Positions 1-8,813 of a stretch of 64,000 nucleotides of DNA are shown piece by piece (within the stretch, counting starts at the first letter, position 1; each line of letters opens with the position of its first letter). Source of the stretch: Bog-756 sp963845485. Lineage in GTDB: Bacteria > Actinomycetota > Acidimicrobiia > Acidimicrobiales > RAAP-2. Made by a program: the position numbers and the translations under genes. The notes beneath the pieces were generated by a model that did no database searches, was not told the DNA's origin, and saw nothing but the letters and a program-made list of their open reading frames with translations. The stretch is from NCBI GenBank assembly GCA_963845485.1, contig CAWJSI010000015.1, positions 62,001-126,000 on the forward strand, written 5' to 3'.

Positions 1-415
1 GTTCGACGAAGGCCAGATAGAAGGCCATGGCGAAGGCCAGACTGGTGAAGAGGCTCATCACGAAGAAGATCCAGGGGGCCCGCAGACCCCGCCGGCGCCC
101 GTCGGTGATCGTCCACAGGGGGAGGAGAACCACATTGACCATGATGTAGTCCTGGGCCGCCGAGTCGGCGGCCCAGTTGCTGAACAGCGCCTTGGTGTAG
201 CCGACGTAGGTGGCGTTGTGGCCGTACTGGTGGGTGTAGCGGACGTTGAAGTACCAGCCGAGTCCGAGGGAGGCACACCCGAGCAGGAGGTACAGCCATT
301 CGAGCGGCGTGGGCCGACCTACCCGCCGACCGGTGAAGAGGCGGCGGTTGACGACGAAGGCGAATCCCGTCGAGATGACGCCGAGAACTCCGAAGAACAC
401 GAGTGAACCGGTCAT
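1..415 (-). CDS. DUF2834-like integral membrane protein (3' end cut by window edge)
   Basis: The minus-strand frame starting at 415 stays open to the left edge, giving 138 residues. Upstream of the ATG lies a purine-rich GGGGAGGG ribosome site. Four hydrophobic segments are visible: the N-terminus (LVFFGVLGVISTGFAFVV), LEWLYLLLGCASLGLGWYF, YIMVNVVLLPLWTI, and PWIFFVMSLFTSLAFAMAF near the visible end. The layout, with a charged 'TDGRRRGLRAPW' loop before the last helix and 'FYLAFVE' after it, resembles DUF2834 proteins, whose function is unknown. The family assignment is from memory of the pattern. The C-terminus is missing only because of the window edge. Confidence 0.6.
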   Translation of the reverse strand, partial: MTGSLVFFGVLGVISTGFAFVVNRRLFTGRRVGRPTPLEWLYLLLGCASLGLGWYFNVRYTHQYGHNATYVGYTKALFSNWAADSAAQDYIMVNVVLLPLWTITDGRRRGLRAPWIFFVMSLFTSLAFAMAFYLAFVE

Positions 416-549
416 GACCCTCCCCTGGGTGCCGATGGCCCCCCGGCGTCGGCAGTCTAAATCCGGTGGGCAGGCGGAGAAGGGTGTGTGGGGTCGGTGG
501 GTCGGTGGGCCCCGTTGCTCGGAACCGAGGAACGAGCACCATGACGCGG

Positions 550-1368
550 TCAGGGCTTGGCGGCCTGAACGGTGTAGGTCGCCGGCAGGCGAGCCGGGTC
601 CTTGCGCAGGCGGAACTCACCTCCGCCCACCTCCTCCATGGCCTCACCCATGGCATTCCAGGGCACCGAGTCGTGCTCCTCGAAGGCCATGAGGGTGAGA
701 CCTGCGTCCATCAGTGCGGTGATCACTTCGGCCAGGCCGTGGTTGAAGTGGACGAAGTCCGGTGACGACAGGGGTTCATCGTGGTCCACATAGCTGTACT
801 CCTCACTGAGGGCGACGCCGTCCGTCTCGAAGTAGGGGTACTCGACCACCAGCAGCCCGTCGGGCCGAGGATCACTCAGGGCCCACAGCATCGGGTGGCC
901 CTCCCGGAGGAAGAGCCGCCCTCCGGGTCGGAGGAGTTCGAAGACGACCCGGGCCCAGTGCTCGATGTCCGGCAGCCAGCACAGTGCACCGATACCGGTG
1001 AAGACGAGGTCAAAGCGCTCGTGCCCGACGACAGCCACAGCGTCATAGACCTCGCTCTCCACGAAGTCGATCGTGGCGCCAGCATCGACCGCGAGCTGCC
1101 GGGCCGCCTCCAGCGCCGGTGCGGAGAAGTCCAGGCCGACGACACTGCGGGCGCCCAAGCGGGCCAGCGACACGGTGTCCGAACCAATGTGGCACTGGAG
1201 GTGGATTATGTCGAGGCCGTCGAGCGACCCGAGACGGGGCAGATCGAAGCGGACGACGTCGGAGAGGTGCTCGGGGTCCGAGGCAAAGCCCCCGAGTTCG
1301 TAGCCGGCCACGTGATGGGGGACGCGGCTGTTCCAGTGGGCCAGGTTGACCGTCGCGTAGTCGCTCAT
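550..1368 (-). CDS. class I SAM-dependent methyltransferase
   Basis: A 272-residue cytoplasmic enzyme that should transfer a methyl group from S-adenosylmethionine; the acceptor cannot be told. The N-terminal 'NLAHWNSRVPHHV' leads into motif I (HLQCHIGSDTVSLARLGA), followed by the acidic adenosine-binding strand 'VVGLDFSAPALEAAR' and 'FDLVFTGIGALCWLPD' as motif IV. A conserved 'LLRPGGRLFLREGHP' strand follows, so the Rossmann core is complete. The ATG at 1368 was chosen because homology-like sequence (MSDYATVNLAHWN) begins there; the open frame continues upstream to 1437 without protein-like composition. It is divergent from the oxidoreductase at 1634 across a gap of about 265 bp in which I see no gene. 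Confidence 0.85.
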   Translation of the reverse strand: MSDYATVNLAHWNSRVPHHVAGYELGGFASDPEHLSDVVRFDLPRLGSLDGLDIIHLQCHIGSDTVSLARLGARSVVGLDFSAPALEAARQLAVDAGATIDFVESEVYDAVAVVGHERFDLVFTGIGALCWLPDIEHWARVVFELLRPGGRLFLREGHPMLWALSDPRPDGLLVVEYPYFETDGVALSEEYSYVDHDEPLSSPDFVHFNHGLAEVITALMDAGLTLMAFEEHDSVPWNAMGEAMEEVGGGEFRLRKDPARLPATYTVQAAKP

Positions 1369-1633
1369 CTGTCGATGATCCCACGGCGCCCGGCGAACGG
1401 TCGGATGCGGCCACGCCGTCATCCGTCGGCCGGCCACGCGGGCCTAAGGTCGGTGCCCGACCGCACGGGGCGGCCAGAGTCGAGGTGAGGAGCTCCTCTA
1501 TGATCCCATCAGCCGTTGTCCGGGAGCCGGCCCGCCTCTCCGTTGCCACCGGGAGGTCCGAGCACCCGTCCACTCGGAGAACGCCGAGGCCACCGGATGG
1601 TTCCGGTCGGCAGCGTAGGTCCGTGGGGTGGAC

Positions 1634-2533
1634 ATGACGGTAGAGGACATGTCCGACCGTGGCGCCCCGAGGGTGCGGGTCGGTCTGGTGGGAGCGGGTC
1701 CGTGGGCCTCCATGTTCCACGCCCCGATCCTGGCCGGTAGCCCTGAGACCGAGCTGGTCGGCGTCTGGGCCCGACGCCCACAGGCCGCCGACGAGATCGC
1801 CTTGGCCCACGGCACCAGGAGCTTCGGTCGCTTCGACGAGATGCTCGACCATGTGGACGCCCTGGCGTTTGCCGTTCCACCGGACGTGCAGGCGGCCATG
1901 GCAACCGTTGGGGCGAAGGCCGGCAAGGCCCTGCTCTTGGAGAAGCCGGTGGCGCTCGACCTCGGACCGGCACGGGATCTGGCCGACGTGGTCGACGACG
2001 CCGGTGTGCCCACCCAGATGGTCCTCACCTGGCGGTACTCGGGCCGGGTACGGCGGTTCCTCGAGTCGTGCCGGGCCATCGAACCACTCGGGGCGCGGGG
2101 GCACTTTCTCACCGGAGGCTTCCTCGGGGGCGTGTTCGCCACGCCGTGGCGACTCGCCGAAGGACCGCTCTTCGACCTCGGGCCCCACGTCATCGACCTG
2201 CTCGACGCCGCTCTCGGCCCGGTGGCCGAGGTCGCGGCCCGGGGGGACCGCCATCGCTGGGTCGGCCTCCAACTGGTCCACGAGTCCGGTGTGGTGAGCC
2301 AGGCCTCCATCACGGCCTACTCCGCCCTCGAGCCGGGTCGGGCCGGTGTCGAGGTCTACGGCCCGGACGGCGTCCTCGAGGTCACGGCATTGGAGGCCAC
2401 CGCCGGATCGGTGCGGCGACTGGTCGCCGAGTTCGCCACCGTTGTGCGCACCGGTGTGCCCCACCAGCTCGACGTCAACCACGGGGTGCGACTCCAACGG
2501 ATCCTGGCCGATGCCTCGGCGCAGTTGGCCTGA
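1634..2533 (+). CDS. Gfo/Idh/MocA-family NAD(P)-dependent oxidoreductase
   Basis: A 299-residue cytoplasmic dehydrogenase of the glucose-fructose oxidoreductase/inositol dehydrogenase family; the substrate (a sugar or polyol-like compound) is not identifiable. The N-terminal dinucleotide fold is shown by 'VRVGLVGAGPWASMFHAPIL', and the family lysine lies in 'LLLEKPVALDL'. The C-terminal half carries the usual 'FDLGPHVIDLLDAALG' segment of the substrate domain. The start is ambiguous: GTG at 1628, ATG at 1634 and ATG at 1649 are all in frame, and none has a strong ribosome site. The protein is slightly short for the family (330-390 residues is usual). Confidence 0.82.
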   Translation: MTVEDMSDRGAPRVRVGLVGAGPWASMFHAPILAGSPETELVGVWARRPQAADEIALAHGTRSFGRFDEMLDHVDALAFAVPPDVQAAMATVGAKAGKALLLEKPVALDLGPARDLADVVDDAGVPTQMVLTWRYSGRVRRFLESCRAIEPLGARGHFLTGGFLGGVFATPWRLAEGPLFDLGPHVIDLLDAALGPVAEVAARGDRHRWVGLQLVHESGVVSQASITAYSALEPGRAGVEVYGPDGVLEVTALEATAGSVRRLVAEFATVVRTGVPHQLDVNHGVRLQRILADASAQLA

Positions 2534-2584
2534 CGGCCTGGACTCCCGGTCCGTTCGCCGGTCCCCTCCTGTAGCGTTGACGAG

Positions 2585-2848
2585 GTGGTCAAACGGGTCA
2601 TGCTCTGGAGCGGTTGGGCCCTCATCGTCATCGGCATCGCCCTGGCTGTCGTGTCGCTGGCCCAGCCGGGTCACGCCGCCGCCGGCCAGGGACTCTCGGG
2701 TGCCTCGTCCAACGAGACCTACGGAAAGCTGGTCGACGTCGGCTGGATCGTCTCGGTGGTGGGCGTCGTCGTCCTGATGGCGTCCCAGCTCCGGCGGTTC
2801 GCACCACCACCGGACCCTGCCGAGGGGATCGACCGCACCCACTCCTGA
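2585..2848 (+). CDS. small two-helix membrane protein
   Basis: An 87-residue protein starting at GTG, 51 bp after the oxidoreductase on the same strand. It has two clear transmembrane segments (VMLWSGWALIVIGIALAVVSLA and LVDVGWIVSVVGVVVLMAS) joined by a polar loop rich in Gly, Ser and Ala. A short charged C-terminal tail ends in DRTHS. I do not recognise the family. The hydrophobic pattern and coding-like third-base GC support it as a real gene, but no function can be given. Confidence 0.6.
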   Translation: MVKRVMLWSGWALIVIGIALAVVSLAQPGHAAAGQGLSGASSNETYGKLVDVGWIVSVVGVVVLMASQLRRFAPPPDPAEGIDRTHS

Positions 2849-2996
2849 CGACCCGGGTTCTGTCCTGACCGTTTGATTCCAAGGGTCATCTGAGTTGCCG
2901 CTGTCATGGAGTACTCGCTTCTCGATGCGTCGGTAGGGTGGCCTCAGCTCGACCTGTACACGGGCGGCGGCCCCCTCACGGAACCCTGGAGTACCA

Positions 2997-4814
2997 ATGA
3001 CAATGTCAGAACCAGTCGGCCGCCCTTTTCACGACCGACAGGACTTCGAGGACGCCGACCGGGGGTTCCTCGGCGCCATGGAGCCGTGCATCGTCACGAC
3101 CGAGGACGGGCGGGTGATCTGGGACAACGACGCCTACGCCTTCTTGGCCGACGACTGTCCGGACTCGGCCCATCCCAGCCTGTGGCGTCAGAGCCAGCTC
3201 TGCGCCAAGCAGGGCCTCTACGAGGTCACCGAGGGCATCTATCAGGTGCGGGGCCTCGACCTCTCCAATATGACGCTGGTCGAAGGAGACACCGGCGTCA
3301 TCGTGATCGACCCCCTGATCTCCAAGGAGACGGCCGCCGCCGCCCTGGCCCTCTACCGGCAGCACCGGGGTGACCGGGAGGTCACCGCCATCATCTATAC
3401 CCACGCCCACGGCGACCACTTCGGTGGCGTCCACGGCGTCTACCGGGAGGGCGTGCCCATCGTGGCCGGGCACGGATTCATGGAGGCCGCGGTGGCTGAG
3501 AATGTCTATGCCGGCACGGCGATGAACCGCCGGGCCGAGTACATGTACGGCGCCCAGCTGGCCAAGGGCCCTGCCGGCCAGATCGGAGCGGGTCTCGGAC
3601 AGACCACGTCCCTCGGGTCGATCGGACTCATTCCGCCGACGCTCGAGATCACCCACACCGGTCAGGAAGAGACCCTCGACGGAGTGCTGATCCGGTTCCA
3701 GATGACCCCGGGGACCGAGTGCCCGGTCGAGATGAACTTCCTCTTCCCCGAACGCCGAGCGTTGTGTATGGCCGAGAACGCCACGCACAATCTGCACAAC
3801 CTCCTCACCTTGCGGGGTGCGGTGGTCCGTGACGCCAGGATCTGGTCGCGCTATCTCAACGAGGCCATCGACCTGTTCGCCGACGACATGGATGTGGCCT
3901 TCGCCTCCCACCACTGGCCCACGTGGGGCCGTGAGCGAGTGGTCACCTACCTCTCCTTGCAGCGGGACCTCTACGCCTACCTCCACGACCAGACCCTGCG
4001 CCTGCTCAACCAGGGCCACTCGGGAATCGAGATCGCCGAGATGCTCGAGATGCCACCGGCGCTGAACGAGGCCTGGCACACCCACGGGTACTACGGCTCG
4101 GTCAGCCACAACGTGAAGGCCATCTACCAGCGCTACCTGGGCTGGTTCGACGGGAACCCGGCCCATCTCTGGCAGCATCCTCCCGAGGCCTCGGCCACCC
4201 GCTACGTGGAGTGCCTCGGCGGGGCCGCTGCCGTCGTGTCCATGGCCCACCGGTACATCGACGACGACGACCTACGCTTCGCCGCTGAGCTCTTGAACCA
4301 TGTGGTCTTCGCCGACGAGTCCAACACCGAGGCCCGCTCGCTGCTCGCCGAGGTCTACGACACCCTCGGCTTCGGCGCCGAGAACGGGACCTGGCGGAAC
4401 TTCTACCTGCAGGGCGCCTACGAGTTGCGTAACGACATCCAGCCCGCCGCGCTCGACTCCGCCGGCGCAGCCGACATGATCAGTGCGCTGTCGGTGGATC
4501 AGCTGTTCGACTCGGTGGCCATCCGGATCGACGGGCCGAGGGCGTGGGACCTCCACCTGGCTGTTGACTGGATATTCACCGACCTCGGGCACACCTACCG
4601 CACCGAGCTGGTGCACGGCGTCCTCGTCCAGGACGTCGACCCGGCCGGGGGAGCGGTTGACCTCACGGTGACCCTGACCAAGGTCGGTCTGTTGGGAGTT
4701 CTGGGCGGTGCCGGTCTGGTCGGCGTCCAGACCGAAGGCGACACCGGGGTGTTGGCATCGTTGCTCGGCGTCCTCGACCCGCCACGGCCCAGCTTTCCCA
4801 TCGTCACCCCCTGA
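2997..4814 (+). CDS. linear alkylsulfatase, metallo-beta-lactamase fold (SdsA1/BDS1-like)
   Basis: A 605-residue enzyme expected to hydrolyse alkyl sulfate esters (such as dodecyl sulfate) to alcohol and sulfate with a two-zinc centre. The zinc motif THAHGDHFGG is at residues 135-144, and the family's second signature AENATHNLHN is at 259-268. These two, with the length and the C-terminal layout, match the SdsA1/YjcS type: an MBL core, a helical dimerisation region with 'THGYYGSVSHNVKAIYQRYLGW', and an SCP2-like C-terminal domain. I see no Sec signal peptide, unlike SdsA1, so it may be cytoplasmic. ATG at 2997 and at 3003 are both possible starts. The nearest upstream gene on this strand is 148 bp away, so it probably has its own promoter. 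Confidence 0.93.
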   Translation: MTMSEPVGRPFHDRQDFEDADRGFLGAMEPCIVTTEDGRVIWDNDAYAFLADDCPDSAHPSLWRQSQLCAKQGLYEVTEGIYQVRGLDLSNMTLVEGDTGVIVIDPLISKETAAAALALYRQHRGDREVTAIIYTHAHGDHFGGVHGVYREGVPIVAGHGFMEAAVAENVYAGTAMNRRAEYMYGAQLAKGPAGQIGAGLGQTTSLGSIGLIPPTLEITHTGQEETLDGVLIRFQMTPGTECPVEMNFLFPERRALCMAENATHNLHNLLTLRGAVVRDARIWSRYLNEAIDLFADDMDVAFASHHWPTWGRERVVTYLSLQRDLYAYLHDQTLRLLNQGHSGIEIAEMLEMPPALNEAWHTHGYYGSVSHNVKAIYQRYLGWFDGNPAHLWQHPPEASATRYVECLGGAAAVVSMAHRYIDDDDLRFAAELLNHVVFADESNTEARSLLAEVYDTLGFGAENGTWRNFYLQGAYELRNDIQPAALDSAGAADMISALSVDQLFDSVAIRIDGPRAWDLHLAVDWIFTDLGHTYRTELVHGVLVQDVDPAGGAVDLTVTLTKVGLLGVLGGAGLVGVQTEGDTGVLASLLGVLDPPRPSFPIVTP

Positions 4815-4846
4815 GCGGCTCCACGACGGCCGTAGCCGACCGGCCA

Positions 4847-5803
4847 TCACCGCCAAAAGCGCGCCAGTTCGCCGGCTCGGACGTCCTCGTCGGCCTGGCG
4901 GACCCCCATGGCCATGGCCACAGGCACGCCTTTGGCGTCCATCAGCCCGGCGACATCCATCGGGTGATGGTCAGGAGTCCGGAAGAAGACCTCCGTACCG
5001 GTCGAGCGCAGCTCGGACAGCTCGTGGTCGAGATCACCGGGGGCCAGGGTCAACATGGCGTGGGGAAGCTCGGGGTCCCGGTAGAGCGACAGCACGAGGG
5101 CCTTGTCCGCCCCGGCCAGGAGGTCGAGGTGCACCGCCGTGCCGCCGACCCCGCCGTCCATGCACTTCCTCCCGACTACGACCTGGGGCGCGAAGATCCC
5201 GGGGACGGCGCTGCTGGCGGCAGCACCGTGGGCGAGGGTGGCCTCGCTCGAGCGGGTGATCACGCACCGTTCTCCGGAGAAGGCGTCGACGCAGGTCATC
5301 CACAGGGCCTCGGACTCCCACCGCTCACCGATCACGAGCGCGAGGTCGCGGGGCATCCTCTCGACGCCGGGAGTGACCGCGGCCAGTGCCGCATGGCCGA
5401 TCAGTCGGACGGTATCGGGCTCAGCGTCGGTGGCGTTCATGTACAGATCGAGCGCGTGCTGCTGGGAGGGGGTGTCGACCTGGGTGGGGAAGAGCTTGCC
5501 GATGATGCCCGGGATCCGCGACAGGATCGCCGACTCCGAATAGAGGGAGCGGAGCCGGTCCCGAGCCAGCGTGGCGGCCACGATCGAACCGGCCGAGGTG
5601 CCCACCAGGCGATCGGCCCGGTCGACGACGACGCCATGGTCGGCCAAGGTCTTCAGGTAGCCCACCTGCCAGGCCAGGAAGTAGGTCCCCCCGCCACCCA
5701 GGCTCACGCCCCGTCGGATGCCGGCACCGTATCGGGCGCTGAACGAGTGGGGCAGGACTGGGTCCGGTGGGTCGGTGGAAGGTGCACGCCGCCTGAGGTG
5801 CAT
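4847..5803 (-). CDS. patatin-like phospholipase
   Basis: A 318-residue lipid acyl hydrolase of the patatin/RssA type with a Ser-Asp dyad. The glycine-rich oxyanion loop SLGGGGTYF contains GGGG at residues 36-39. The nucleophile elbow GTSAG is at 68-72 (Ser70), and the catalytic aspartate lies in MDGGVGG (Asp216). All the expected motifs are in order, so it should be active; no signal peptide is seen. It is divergent from the phosphoesterase gene, with 115 bp between the start codons, so the two lipid-acting enzymes may share a control region. It converges with the alkylsulfatase gene with only 32 bp between stops. Confidence 0.9.
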   Translation of the reverse strand: MHLRRRAPSTDPPDPVLPHSFSARYGAGIRRGVSLGGGGTYFLAWQVGYLKTLADHGVVVDRADRLVGTSAGSIVAATLARDRLRSLYSESAILSRIPGIIGKLFPTQVDTPSQQHALDLYMNATDAEPDTVRLIGHAALAAVTPGVERMPRDLALVIGERWESEALWMTCVDAFSGERCVITRSSEATLAHGAAASSAVPGIFAPQVVVGRKCMDGGVGGTAVHLDLLAGADKALVLSLYRDPELPHAMLTLAPGDLDHELSELRSTGTEVFFRTPDHHPMDVAGLMDAKGVPVAMAMGVRQADEDVRAGELARFWR

Positions 5804-5918
5804 GGAGGAACTGTATCGACGTCACGCCGAGTGGCGCAGGGCCCCATGCCGGTTGCCCGGGTGGGGGACGACGTCGTACGGTGCGGAAGGGACGGGGCGA
5901 GGCGGAGAGCGAGTTCCC

Positions 5919-7592
5919 ATGGGCAGCAACCAACACGACGCGCAACCCACACCGGACCACGCCATGGATCACGTCGTCCTCGTGATCTTCGAGAACCGGT
6001 CCTTTGACAGCCTCCTCGGCCATCTGTACACCCCTGAGGAGAACGCCGCCTTCGAGGGGGTGATCGGGAAGGGCCTGAAGAATCCGGTACCGGAGTGGGC
6101 CCTCCCCATCCCGGTCTCCGAGGAGGGCGCCGAGGCCGGCTTCGTCTACTACGAAGCGGCGGCCAACCTCGATACGCCCAACCCGGACCCCGGTGAGGAG
6201 TATCAGCACACCAACACGCAACTCTTCAACATCTTGGACCCCGGGAACCGCGCTCGACCGGCCCACAAGATGCCGACCACCAACGAACCCGAGCCTGGCC
6301 AGGCTCCGTGCATGGACGGCTTCGTGACCGACTACATCAGCAACTACGAAACCCTCCGACACGAATCTCCGACCTTCGACCAGTACCGCCAGATCATGCA
6401 GGGTCACACGCCGGCCCAGGTGCCGGTGCTGAGCGCCCTGGCCCGCGGCTTCGCCGTGTTCGACCACTGGTTCAGTGAGGTACCGTCCCAGACATTCCCC
6501 AACCGTTCGTTCTGGACGGCGGCCACGTCCTCGGGTCTGGTCGTCAACGGTCCCGCCAAGCGCTACTTCTTCGAGAACACGGCCGAGACGATCTTCGACC
6601 GGCTGGAAGAGCACGGTCGCACATGGAAGGTCTACGTGCTCGAGCCATGTCCGGTCTCGGTTACCGGCGCCATTCACTCGCCCCGGCTGCGGCGGTACTT
6701 CCACGACCGGTTCGTTCCCTTTGCCGAGTTCGAGCGCGACGCGCGGGCCGGGACCCTTCCCGACTTCGCCCTCATCGAACCCAACCTCTTGGCCGGGCAC
6801 GCCGACTACCACCCCCCGTTCGGCGACGCCATGATCGAGGGGATGGACCTGCCCGTCGACTGGGGGTCGGCCATCTCATCGGGCGAACGCTTCCTGGCCC
6901 GCCTCTACGCCGCCATACGGGAGGCGCCCTCCGTCGCGTCGGTGGGAGCCGACGGAGTATCGAACGTCTGGAACACCACGCTGTTCATCGGTTGGGACGA
7001 GCCGGGGGGGACCTACGATCACGTCCCCCCGCCTCCAGTCCCGGCACCCGACGCTTCGGAAGGTCAGTTGGGCTTCTCCTTCGAGCGCTCCGGCTACCGG
7101 GTTCCCGCTGTTCTGGTGTCTCCCTGGGTGCCCGAGGGGTCCCTGGTGGGCGACGAGTACCGGCACACTTCGATGATCGCCACGTTGCGGAAGGTGTGGC
7201 GGCTCGGAGATGCCCCACTGACCAGTCGCGACGGCGCGGCCCGTACCTTCGAGCACCTGTTCTCGCTCGACGAGCCCCGGAATCCGAGCACTTGGCCGGA
7301 CGTGCCGGTCGAGGGCGAAGCGGACACCGCCGCTCCGTTCACCTTCCGCTCGTCCCTCGGATCGCTGGGGCGGCATCTGGTCCACGGCATGTCCCATCTG
7401 TCCCGGGCGGCCGGTCACGACGTCGACCCCTCGCAGTTCGATCCCGACATCGAAGTTCCCCAACAGGTATTCGTGGACGCGGCGCGCGTGTTCGGTGGCC
7501 ACTTCTTCACTCAGCTGGGACATCCGGATGAGCCCGGTTCAGACGTTCCTCCCGGGGTGCTGGCCCCGAGAAGCACTTCCGCTGAACGATGA
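5919..7592 (+). CDS. phosphoesterase family protein (phospholipase C/acid phosphatase type)
   Basis: A 557-residue enzyme of the phosphoesterase family PF04185, which includes bacterial phospholipase C and acid phosphatases of the alkaline-phosphatase superfamily. The metal-site signature 'VVLVIFENRSFDSLLGHLY' is close to the N-terminus. 'LIEPNLLAGHADYHPP' and 'WDEPGGTYDHVPPPPVP' are the family's later metal-binding blocks. The ATG at 5919 was chosen because the signature follows at once and GGCGGAG lies upstream; the open frame continues back to 5718 but reads as antisense of the patatin gene. No signal peptide is evident, which is unusual because many relatives are exported by the Tat route. 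Its stop overlaps the next start (ATGA at 7589-7592). Confidence 0.9.
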   Translation: MGSNQHDAQPTPDHAMDHVVLVIFENRSFDSLLGHLYTPEENAAFEGVIGKGLKNPVPEWALPIPVSEEGAEAGFVYYEAAANLDTPNPDPGEEYQHTNTQLFNILDPGNRARPAHKMPTTNEPEPGQAPCMDGFVTDYISNYETLRHESPTFDQYRQIMQGHTPAQVPVLSALARGFAVFDHWFSEVPSQTFPNRSFWTAATSSGLVVNGPAKRYFFENTAETIFDRLEEHGRTWKVYVLEPCPVSVTGAIHSPRLRRYFHDRFVPFAEFERDARAGTLPDFALIEPNLLAGHADYHPPFGDAMIEGMDLPVDWGSAISSGERFLARLYAAIREAPSVASVGADGVSNVWNTTLFIGWDEPGGTYDHVPPPPVPAPDASEGQLGFSFERSGYRVPAVLVSPWVPEGSLVGDEYRHTSMIATLRKVWRLGDAPLTSRDGAARTFEHLFSLDEPRNPSTWPDVPVEGEADTAAPFTFRSSLGSLGRHLVHGMSHLSRAAGHDVDPSQFDPDIEVPQQVFVDAARVFGGHFFTQLGHPDEPGSDVPPGVLAPRSTSAER

Positions 7593-8782
7593 CCGGGACG
7601 CCGACGGCCGCCGGCCTCGATCCGGTGATCCTCCCTCTCGGTCGGGGCATGACGGCCGAGTTTGTCTACCCCGCCCCCGACGCGGTGGCGGTGACTATGT
7701 GTTTCCGCGGCCGACGCCTGTGGCACCACCAGATCACGCTCGACGGTGGGCAACGTCGGTTCAGGGTGCGGTTGGGAGTGATCCGTGTCGACCTCATGGT
7801 GATCAGCGACTTGTTTGCCGGAATCGTGGAATGGAGGTTGCGGGTGTACCGGCGTGCAGGGCTCGGTCGCCCCTGGGCCACGTGGCGAACCTGGGGTGAA
7901 GGTAGGGCCGGTCCCTTCGACCCCTCGGTCGGGATCATCGGGGAACAGAGTGCCGTCTACCCGCCGTCGGTACCCGACTCGGTCCACGGTGGGAGCCAGA
8001 CCTGTACCGGTGTGATCCTGCGCCTTCATGTCGACGACGAGCCCAGGAAGCTGTGCCAGGTGGGGCACAAGGTGAAGGCCCGGATGTTCCCCGCGCCCTA
8101 CCCACCGTTCGTCTTCAACGCCGTGGCTTGTGTGGGGGCGTTCGAGGAGGGTGGCCCCCAGCGGTACACCAATCCCCACTCGGTCTGGTTCAACGTCTTT
8201 CTCGGCTACTACCAACTGGACTGCTCGAGATCGTCCTGGAGCCGGCCCTTTGGATTCGAGGAGGCACGGGGCGCGAACTCACGCCCCTGCATCGAGGATC
8301 TCGTCCGGTTGGGGAAGTCCGACTGGAACTTCTTCTCCAACTGGGACTACGGGGTGCCCGAACAGGCCCTCGAGCGGTACTGCAATGTCGAACTCCGTGG
8401 CGACGACTTCGTCGACCACGGGCTGGTGGCCATCGCCGGGGGCAGCTGGCGCCGGGTCGATCTCCTCGGCGTCGAGGTGGCCAGCAGCTACGTCTCCGAC
8501 CAGCCCGGAGCCGGGGAACTGGTCCGGAACACGCTGATCGCCCCGATCCTCCGGCGTGGGTTCGGGTTCCCGAACCCACAGCCCGATCGTCCGGTGAGCT
8601 TCATCCCCCAAAAGCTCGATGCCACGTTGCACATGGCCTACTACGCAGATGAGACCGAGTACCACACCCTCATCTTCGGTGGCACTGCGCACGCCGGTGC
8701 CGACCGGGACCTCTTGGACGCCGAGATCGAAGCGACCAAGGCCGTGATCACCGAACGGTACGCAGGGTTCGGCTTCTCGTAG
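7589..8782 (+). CDS. protein of unknown function, translationally coupled to the phosphoesterase
   Basis: A 397-residue soluble protein that I do not recognise. Its ATG overlaps the phosphoesterase stop by four bases (ATGA), so the two are almost certainly co-translated. The sequence is beta-rich and aromatic-rich, with tracts such as 'WRLRVYRRAGLGRPWATWRTW' and 'VWFNVFLGYYQLDCS'. 'IAGGSWRRVDLLGVEV', then 'DATLHMAYYADETEYHTLI' follow towards the end. No signal peptide, transmembrane helix or nucleotide-binding motif is apparent. The coupling suggests it acts on or with the phosphoesterase, perhaps as a second enzyme of the same lipid or phosphate-ester step, but that is inference from position only. 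Confidence 0.7.
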   Translation: MTGTPTAAGLDPVILPLGRGMTAEFVYPAPDAVAVTMCFRGRRLWHHQITLDGGQRRFRVRLGVIRVDLMVISDLFAGIVEWRLRVYRRAGLGRPWATWRTWGEGRAGPFDPSVGIIGEQSAVYPPSVPDSVHGGSQTCTGVILRLHVDDEPRKLCQVGHKVKARMFPAPYPPFVFNAVACVGAFEEGGPQRYTNPHSVWFNVFLGYYQLDCSRSSWSRPFGFEEARGANSRPCIEDLVRLGKSDWNFFSNWDYGVPEQALERYCNVELRGDDFVDHGLVAIAGGSWRRVDLLGVEVASSYVSDQPGAGELVRNTLIAPILRRGFGFPNPQPDRPVSFIPQKLDATLHMAYYADETEYHTLIFGGTAHAGADRDLLDAEIEATKAVITERYAGFGFS

Positions 8783-8813
8783 TCGCCGGCCTGCCCGTAG
8801 TGGCCAGCCAGGT

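Noticed and set aside
1043..2842. A 599-codon open frame on the minus strand opposite the Gfo/Idh/MocA gene
   Set aside because: It is the antisense shadow of a well-supported gene in high-GC DNA; the translation is rich in Gly, Arg and His with no family motif.
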